From Ziziphus jujuba (taxonomy: Eukaryota; Streptophyta; Magnoliopsida; Rosales; Rhamnaceae): 64,000 bases of DNA. A program made the position numbers and the translations under genes. Location: the NCBI RefSeq assembly GCF_031755915.1, contig NC_083386.1:19081001-19145000 (forward strand), given 5' to 3'. Positions 56,729 to 64,000 of the stretch are shown here, in pieces (within the stretch, counting starts at the first letter, position 1; each line of letters begins with the position of its first letter). Below the pieces are notes generated by a model, which was not told the DNA's origin, did no database searches, and saw only the letters and a program-made list of their open reading frames with translations.

Positions 56729-58589
56729 TGTAACATCTTGTCTCGAAGTATATCAAAATTTTTTAGCATGTTGATCGAGTTTGACCGAGTTGATCGAGTA
56801 AGGCCTGTGTTGACTTTTTGTTACAAATGGAGTTTTACAATGAAATAGGTACCATTGCAAGGTACATATTGAACCAAGTTTGTGGACTAGTAGCATATCA
56901 AAAACGAAGTTGTGGTTTGAAAGTTAAAAAGGAAACAAGTTGTGGTTCGAACTGTCCAAGTGATGTCGTGTTTGGCCTTTTATTCTTGAAAATTTTGGTT
57001 TTCACTTGTATATGATTGTAAAGCATTCATCGATACAAGCTTGGAGACTAATGGCAAGCTTAATTTGGACACTTGGTTAAAAAGTTATAAACCTGTGAAG
57101 TTTTTTTGAGATTGCATTTATAATGTACCAAATTCTATGTGTGTGAAAAATGTGTGCATATTGCCCACTAAATTGTGTCACATGTCAGTCCATTAACCAA
57201 ACTTGTGAGTGCACAATGCCAGCCCTGAACGGTTTAAATTGGTTTTTTGGGCCTGTGGGGGGAGAGAGAAAGAGAGAGGAAAGAAAAAAAGGAGAGAGAA
57301 AGCGGAGATAGGAGAGAGTAACTGGTGAGCCTTGTTTCACTGTGCTCGAGTCATCACCGGTGTGCATGCATCGAACCAACAAGTTGGCCACCTTGAGACC
57401 AGCCAACTGGCCAAGTTTCACGGCTAGCCGGCCGGCAATGCATCAGGATCAAAGCGATTTTCAATGGTGGTGTCGCCTCCAATTTCTCTCAATCTAGCCA
57501 CTCTTTTGTAACACTATCTTTACCATTATGTTACCCACCCTTCGCCTTACCTCCCCGTCAATTTTCACGGCCAGTGGCCATCGGATGTGCTAGCATCGGT
57601 GATGTTTATCGGTGACGGTGGTGGCTCACTGGAATCCTTGGTTTCGGTGAGTTTCCGACGTGATCACCAACCTTTCCCCCCTATTTTGACCTCCCTAAAC
57701 CTAAATCTAAGGTACGTTTCATCCAAATCTCAATAGATTGGGAGATTCGATGACAGTTAATTCCCAAGTTTCTCGGTTAGATCCCGGCCACCACTAGTCC
57801 AATCTCCGAGAGGTAAGATCTGATCTGTAATCCTCATGTTATGAGCTTCGTTTTAGTATGTAATTTGTGTATTTTGGACAATGTTTTTGTTAGCTCTTCT
57901 GGGTAAACTGTTTATATTTTTTGATTAAAATATTATTTAAAATAATTTTATGTATTGTTGATACTTTAGATACCTGTGTGAATCGTGGTACCCATCTTGT
58001 AGAGGCTCTTTAGTGATCTACGCGTTTGATGTGATGGTGTTTTTTCAAAAATTATTTTGGGTTGTTAAAAATATATATATTGTGTTATTTAACTTTCTGA
58101 AAAATATTATGTGTTTAACATTAAGAAAATTTTGCTATTTAATTTTATTATGCCAGTTTATGTAGATTTAAATATATGTGTTGCATAAAATTTATATTTA
58201 TGGTTTTGAAGAAATTATTGTGTTAAGTTATTGTTAAATTTATTATTGAACTTTATTGTTAAATTTATTATGCATAATAAAATATATTTCTGTGAATTTA
58301 ATTATATGTGAATTTTATATGATTTAATATAATTTTTGTATAAATCAAAATTTAAGGATTTAAGAAAAGTAATTGTATTATATTGTTGTGCTCAAAAATA
58401 TATTATGCATTTAAATATTTATGAATTTGGATTTATCAACTTTGCCCCTATGGGCAGGATGATGATTATTAGCATTGGCGCCTTAGAAAGTCAAGGGTGG
58501 TACTTAGGATGTTGGATACTACCGACACCACTTGGTATTTAGTGAGGTGCATCAATTGTTTTGCTGACACATTTAAAAAAAAAAAAATG
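56729..58589 (+). repeat. T2: Tekay/Del-like LTR, first part
   Basis: Starts TGTAACATCTTGTC, a common start for this LTR type. The block cattcatcgatacaagcttg...ggttaaaaagttata (57025-57090) matches the T1 LTR. A purine-rich tract lies at 57256-57318. The sequence accgacaccacttggtattt (58520) followed by gtgaggtgcatc is near the point where R7 inserts. Short frames (56818-57015, 57185-57421, 58336-58542) are not conserved genes. It might end in GACACA at 58571, but sequence after R7 reads on smoothly, so I favour continuation at 63421. Confidence 0.5.
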
Positions 58590-59155
58590 TGATACGAACC
58601 TAGGACGATTCGCGCCTAAACCAGTATTATATTAGCCCGGATCACAATTAAGTTCAAGTTCTTATGGAAAAAGCTTAACACCTAACCAACCTATGATTAG
58701 AAACCTTGGTATAATGAAGACACCATAATAGGTTATAGATGTCCTATTGATAAGTCAAAACTAAAATACTTACTCTCTAATGGTGTTTTAAGTGTTCAAA
58801 GAGAACAAAGAGAATGCTATCTCACAAAATAAGTTCTGAATATTATTAAAGGTGTGTTCTTCCTAAAAAAATAAGCTTTTAAATAGGCTAGAGCCACAAA
58901 ACAATAAATCCTAAAAATTTAGGTTAAAACTGGCCATCCAAGAGAAAAGGAAACATGTTGGCCGAAATTCACCTATTTTTCTAAACTAATTTGAATGAAT
59001 TAATTTTTTTTATTTTGAATTAGAAATTAATTAATTTACAATGAAAATAATAAAGTAATAACTTTCCTAAATTAATTTGTCCAGCAAATAAATAAATAGA
59101 AACCAAATATAAGACTAATTTCCTAAAACAAGAAATCAAAATCAAATTAGGAACC

Positions 59156-60093
59156 TGATACGAACGTAGGTCGACACACGTCTAAACCCATATTATATTA
59201 GCCCAGATCTAATTATGTTCAAGTTCTAATGGTCACCTTAACCCCTAACCAACTTGTGATTAGAAACCTTGGTATAATAAAGATGCCACAAGAGGTGATG
59301 GATGTCTTATTGATAAGTCAAACTAAAACACTCATTCACTAATTGTGTTTTAGGTGTTCAAAGAGAACCAAGAGAATTCAATCTCACAAATAATTTTTTG
59401 TATGAATAATGTACTGAATATTATTGATAAAAAAGCCTTCAAATAGGCTAAAAAGTTACAAAATAAAACCCTAATTAACTAGGTAAAACCGGCCACCAAA
59501 AGAAAAGGCAACAAGCTGGTCGAATTTTACACTACTGTTCTAAACTAATTTGTATTAATTAATTCCTTTATTTTGAATTAGGAATTAATTAATTTACAAT
59601 GAAAATAATAAAATAATAAATTTCCTAAGTTGATTTGTCCGGCCAATAAATAAATAAATAAATAAAACCAAAAAATCAAACGTAAATTAGGAAACCAATT
59701 GACTAGTTTGACAACTAAGCCAACTTATGTCTAATGTCCGAGCTAACTTATGTCTACTTGATTTCCGAGCTAACTTATATCTGATCTTCAAAGTCCAATG
59801 TCCAATGTCAGATGTCCGATGTATGGATGTTCGATGTAAAATGTCTGATGTATGATGTTTGATGACAGCTACTCGGGTCCATATCAACCTCCATCACTTG
59901 GATGCTTAAAATAGGCCTTGTATTTTCAAGTATGGACAAGCCCTTTTGAGAATGAATTACTCGTTAGATAAAGGCAGCAAGGTTGTCCTTAAACCTCTTA
60001 GCTTGAGTCATAGTGATCGGCCCGATCTTCATCTGTATCGGGTCAGCACCCCAGCAGGTTATCGGTTGTGCGGGCATCGGTGGATTCTCATCA
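59156..60093 (-). repeat. 3' LTR of R8 (938 bp)
   Basis: TGATACGAACG to GATTCTCATCA. It carries a short form of the GAGCTAACTTATGTCT minisatellite (59716-59870), linking it to the R2 LTR subtype. The pol frame on the minus strand enters it and stops at 59964. Confidence 0.87.
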
Positions 60094-61841
60094 TTCCCCT
60101 CCTCTTGAAAAAGATTTTTCCTCAAATCAAAGTTATCACCTGAATCAAAAGGAGATAAATAAGCAACATTAAATGTAGCACTAACATTATACTCACCTGG
60201 CAAATCAAGTTTGTAAGCATTGTCATTTATCCACTCCAAAACTTGAAAAGGTCCATCTCAGCACGGCATAAGCTTAGACTTCCTTTGTTCGGGAAACCTT
60301 TCCTTTCTTAGGTGCAATCAAATCCAATCTCCAGGATCAAAGACAACTTTTTTTCAGTCGTAATTAGAACTCCTTGCATATTGCTCGATCTTCCTCTTAA
60401 TAGTTGCCTTAGTCTTTTCATGAATATGCTTCACAAAATTAGCTTTTTATTTTCCATCTAGATTAGCACTTTCACTTAAAGGTAAAGGTGTTAAATCTAA
60501 TGAAGTCAAAGGATGAAACCCATAAACAATTTCAAAAGGTGTATATTTACTCACTGAATGAGAAAACATATTTTAAGCAAATTCAATATGTGGCACACAT
60601 TCTTCCCAAGTTCTTAAATTTCTGCTAATTAATGCCTCAACACTGTAGATAAAGTCCTATTCACTACTTCAGTTTACCTGTCAATTTGTGGATGACAAGT
60701 AGCTGAAAATAAAAGTTTTGTACCTAACTTAACCCACAAAGTTTTCCAAAAATAACTTAAGAACTTAGCATCCCTATCTGAAACAATGGTCCTAAGCATT
60801 CCATGCAATCTCATAATTTCTTTGAAAAATAAATTTGCAACATTAGAGCATCATCATTTTTATTACATGCAATAAAATGTGCCATCCTAGAAAATCTATC
60901 CACAACAACAAATATTGAATCCTTACCTATCCTTGATCTAGGCAAACCAAGAATAGAATCCATAGACAAATCTATCTGAGGATAGGAAGGAATCGGCAAT
61001 GGATGGTACAACCCATGTGGTTTCAATGTGGACTTGGTCTTTCGGCATATCAGGCATCTTTCACATATTCTCGCAACATCTATTTTCATGTTAGACCAAT
61101 AAAAATGTTCTTGCAGCAAAGATAAAGTTTTGAAAACACCAAAATGACTCATTAAACCACCCTCATGACCTTCTCAAACTAGTAACTTCCTAATGCTACA
61201 ATTAGGCACACAAAGTTTGTTTTCTCTAAACAAATACCCCTGAAATATAGAAAATTTATTAAATCCATGTTTCAAACAGGTTCTAAATATTGCTCCAAAG
61301 TCACTATCATGCTTGTAAAGTTCCTTTAGTTGTTCAAAATCAAGCAATCTAGCATCTAAGGTAGAAAACAATACATACCTTCGGGATACCGCATCGGTAA
61401 CTACATTTTCCTTGCCTTTTTTTGTAGCGAATGACATTGGAAAATATTTCAATGAACTCCATCCACCTAGAATGCCTTTGGTAAGCTTCCCTTGGCCATT
61501 AATGTGCTTCAAAGATTCATGATCCATATGAATAATAAATTCTTTTAGCATTTGATAGTGCTGCCATGTTTCCAAAGCCCTCACCAAGGCATACATCTCA
61601 TTGTCATATGTCGGGTAGTTTAGTATGACTCCATTTAATTTCTCACTAAAATAGGCTATGGGTCTTCCTTCTTACATTAGAACAGCTCCAATACCAATGC
61701 CCGAAGCATCACACTCAATTTCAAAAGTCTTTGAAAAATTTGGCAAAACTAGTAAAGGTGAATTACATAATTTTTCTTTCAACAAATTAAAAGATTTTCT
61801 TGTACTTCGTCCCATTTGAAGACAGCATTCTTCTTTACAAC
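59964..61841 (-). pseudogene. pol: R8 pol relic: end of RT, RNase H, integrase
   Basis: From 61841 downward: a short RT-end block, a stop in place of Gln in the LMQEGRP-like block near 61672, and RNase H with [12 protein letters not shown] near 61705. Frame 61596-61174 reads [20 protein letters not shown] with [14 protein letters not shown]. The integrase zinc region is near 61020-61190 (CERCLICRK). Frame 61152-60811 contains [11 protein letters not shown] near 60890, with a frameshift at DDALMLQ. Degraded EVVNRT and GDW blocks follow, and frame 60239-59964 reads [20 protein letters not shown] and IGPITMTQAKRFKDN. Inactive. Confidence 0.83.
60094..60106 (-). other. Polypurine tract of R8
   Basis: AAGAGGAGGGGAA on the minus strand, next to the 3' LTR. 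Confidence 0.82.
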
Positions 61842-62595
61842 GTCCTTTATTTTAAGTTAGGAATCAATTAATTTGGATTAATTAACTCCTTTATTTTGAA
61901 TTAGGAATTAATTAATTTACAACTGAAATACTAAAATAATAACTTTCCTAAACTTATTTGTCCAGTAAATAAATAAATAAAAATTAAAATAAAAGACTAA
62001 TTTCTTAAAACAAAAAGTCAAAATCAAATTAAGAAACTAGTTGACTAGTTTGACTACTAAGGTATATTTGACCAATCTCCATCTTGTTTGGGCTCCAAAT
62101 CAGCTTCCATGTAGGATGCCAAATATGATTAATAATGATTCCCACACATTGCCCTTTGATTGGAATAAGTCAAACAAGAAGAAAAGTCAAAGTCAGCGGC
62201 AAAATAGCACATTTTTGGCCAAATTGAGAGGTTGTCCGTACAAGTCCTTTTTAAGTGTTTTTGATTCTGCCTTGGTTGGATTCCATGTCCTTTTAATGAT
62301 ATTCATTGAGCTCATGAAGTGTTAGAACCATTCCTTGCTGCCCGGAGTCCAAATTTCCATGAAAATAGCTAGCTGGGTCCATATTGATCTCCACCACTTG
62401 GAGGCTTAAAACGAATCTTGTATTTTCAGGTATTATCATGCCCTCTTGAGGTTGAATCACTCCATGAATAAAGCCAGCTATGTTGTCCTTAAATCTCTTA
62501 ACTTGTGTCCTAGTGATTGGTCCCATCTTAATTTGTATAGGACTCGTTCCCCAGCGGGTAGTCGGTTGAATGGGCACGGGGCGGAATCACATCAT
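61842..62595 (-). repeat. R9: truncated R-family LTR inside R8
   Basis: It carries the LTR middle and start (minus orientation) and ends in GGAATCACATCA at 62595. The end nearest R8 pol is truncated; there a cctttattttaagttagg / cctttattttgaattagg segment is present twice (61842-61915). It resembles the solo LTR at 27547-28638 more than the R8 LTR. One deletion probably removed its 3' end together with R8 internal sequence. Confidence 0.75.
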
Positions 62596-62837
62596 ATGAT
62601 GTCTGATGACAGCTACCCGGGTCCATATTAGTCTCCACCATTTGGATGCTTAAAAGAAGCCTTGTATCTTCAGGTATGGACAAGCCCTTTTGAGAATGAA
62701 TTGCTCCATGGATAAAGGCAGCAGGGTTGTCCTTAAACCTCTTAGCTTGAGTCCTAGCGATTGGCCAGATCTTCATCTGTACCAGGTCAGCACCCCAGCG
62801 GATTGTCAGTTGTACGGGCACAGGCGGACTGTCATCA
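62596..62837 (-). repeat. Remnant of the R8 5' LTR
   Basis: tatgatgtctgatgacagct matches the same place in the R8 3' LTR (59844 onward), as does the sequence to 62837, which ends in CTGTCATCA. About 700 bp of the LTR are missing. Confidence 0.78.
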
Positions 62838-63420
62838 GAAACTAGTTGACTAGTTTGACTACTAAGGTATCTTTGACCTATTTTCAGCTTGTTTGAGCTT
62901 CAAATCAGCTTGCATATGCAATGTAGCATGCCAAATATGATTAATAATGATTCTCACACGTTGCCCTTTGATTGGAATAAGTTAAACTTGCTTGAACAAG
63001 AAGAAAAGTTAAAGTCAGCGCCTAAACAACACATTTTCGGCCAAATTGAGATGTTGTCCGTACAAGCTGGTTTTAGATGCCTTTGATTCTACCTTGACAT
63101 GATTCCATGGTCTCTTGGTGATATCGATTGAATCCAAGAAGTGTTGGATCCATTCGTTGCTGCCCAGAGTCCATATTTGTACTAAAACAGCTACCCAGGT
63201 CCGTAATGGCTTCCACCACTTGGATGTTTAAAACAAGCTTTGTATCTTCGGGTATTAACAAGCCCTTTTGAGAATTAATTACTCCCTGTATAAAAGCAGC
63301 CAGGTTGGTCTTAAATCTCTTGGCTTGAGCTCTAGTGATTGGCCCAGGCTTTATCCATATCGAGTTAGCAACCCAACGGGTTATCGGTTGTGCGGGCACG
63401 GGCGGATTCTTATCAAAATG

Positions 63421-64000
63421 TTTTAAAAATGTATTTTGTTATATTTTTATTATTTATTTAAAATTTATGTTTTAAATTGATTAATATATTACTTTTATTA
63501 TTTAATTAATTTATTTAGTCAAAATTTTATACATTATGTGTATTTTATTTTTATACTAAATTTTTCTAATACAAAATTTTATTTATGATTTGTTTTACGT
63601 TACGATATTTTATTCTAATTTCATGATTTCTTATCAAATTAATTTCAACATTAATTTTTATTTTAAATTATTTATTTAATTATTTCTTTGATATTTGGGA
63701 TGTAAAAATGATGGGTTTTGTGAAAATAGTTTTAAAACAGGAGGAGCTTTTATTGTGAGCATTTTGAGAGAAAATTCTTAATTTTATTTTTTTTTATAGT
63801 TTTAACTTCTTGTTTAGTTATTTATTATTAATTATTAATAGCCTTTATTTTTATATTTTGATATTATTATTTTTTATATAGTAGCTGGGTCATTCACTAG
63901 GATGATTAATATCTCATTATTTTTTCTGTCTTTAAATCCATTCCCTTAGGCCCAGGTGTAGTAGGTGTTGACTGTCCGGGGGCGAGCCTAATATTTTCTT
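63421..64000 (+). repeat. Probable continuation of the T2 LTR
   Basis: Very AT-rich (63421-63900), then cattcccttaggcccaggtg and gtgttgactgtccgg near 63940-63980, which looks like the 3' part of a Tekay/Del-type LTR. It follows R7 directly and has no coding frame. Its end lies outside the window. Confidence 0.4.

Larger units (their letters stand above)
59156..62837 (-). mobile_element. R8: internally deleted minus-strand R-family element inside R7
   Basis: On the minus strand: a 5' LTR remnant (62596-62837), then an unrelated LTR fragment R9 (61842-62595), then the end of RT, RNase H and integrase (61841-60107), polypurine tract (60094-60106) and 3' LTR 59156-60093. Gag, protease and most of RT are deleted. 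Target duplication gaacc (59151-59155) versus gaaac (62838-62842), one mismatch. Confidence 0.85.
58590..63415 (-). mobile_element. R7: solo LTR of the R family, minus strand, split by R8
   Basis: Two LTR halves, 58590-59155 and 62838-63415, together 1144 bp, a full LTR without internal region (TGATACGAACC to GATTCTTATCA). Perfect 5-bp duplication aaatg at 58585-58589 and 63416-63420. The R8 insertion interrupts the caaattaggaaactag block. The pol C-terminal block GPITRAQAKRFKTNLAAFIQ is readable on the minus strand near 63290-63345. Confidence 0.9.

Noticed and set aside
56729..58571. Complete solo LTR ending GACACA with attaa/tttaa duplication
   Set aside because: The flanks are AT-rich, so a four of five match is weak, and the sequence after R7 at 63421 reads as a continuation of the same LTR.

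Overview
This window is gene-poor, AT-rich plant nuclear DNA, most likely from a eudicot. It is made almost entirely of nested transposable elements. I see no intact host gene, no tRNA or rRNA gene and no CRISPR array. The plant assignment rests on Ty3/gypsy retrotransposons primed by initiator-Met tRNA (TGGTATCAGAGC after the LTR), a Tat/Ogre-type relic with its TGGTGCCCACTG primer site, a Mutator-like element carrying intron-containing pieces of a plant-type cysteine synthase gene, and a non-autonomous hAT element. The species cannot be told from the sequence.

One Ty3/gypsy family, here called R, dominates. Its LTRs are about 1.0-1.14 kb, starting TGATGCGAATCC and ending GTTCGTATCA. It has one gag-PR-RT-RNase H-IN frame with a CCHC knuckle and DSG protease, no canonical chromodomain that I can see, and a pol frame that runs through the polypurine tract about 100 codons into the 3' LTR. 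This fits a chromovirus, possibly the centromeric CRM branch, but the lineage is inferred.

Layout: (1) R1, plus strand, 1-12002, cut by the window edge. A complete minus-strand copy, R2 (3919-11910), sits in its 3' LTR. (2) 12003-12582, unassigned DNA with a double hairpin. (3) T1, an old Tekay/Del-like element: LTR 12583-22698 (interrupted) and gag relic to 23979. R3 (12962-20355) is inserted in its LTR, and R3 itself carries a Pack-MULE-like element (17250-18751) with cysteine synthase exons. (4) R4, 23980-51303, a tandem LTR-internal-LTR-internal-LTR structure bounded by a perfect 5-bp target duplication (gtagg). It contains a minus-strand solo LTR (27547-28638), the full element R5 (33376-41553) and the full, very young R6 (42784-51038). 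(5) O1, 51354-56728, a decayed Tat/Ogre-like element interrupted by an hAT element (54578-55515). (6) T2, a second Tekay/Del-like LTR (56729-58589, probably resuming at 63421). It is split by the solo LTR R7 (58590-63415, target duplication aaatg), which contains the deleted minus-strand R8 (59156-62837) and an LTR fragment R9.

Insertion boundaries are supported by target site duplications for R2, R4, R5, R6, R7, R8, the hAT element and, imperfectly, the MULE. Each inner insertion is younger than its host. R6 is the youngest retroelement by LTR comparison: by eye its two LTRs differ by two substitutions and one single-base indel. All element coding regions are broken. R6 has three lesions. 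R2 has a continuous frame broken only by nonsense mutations of the C-to-T type.
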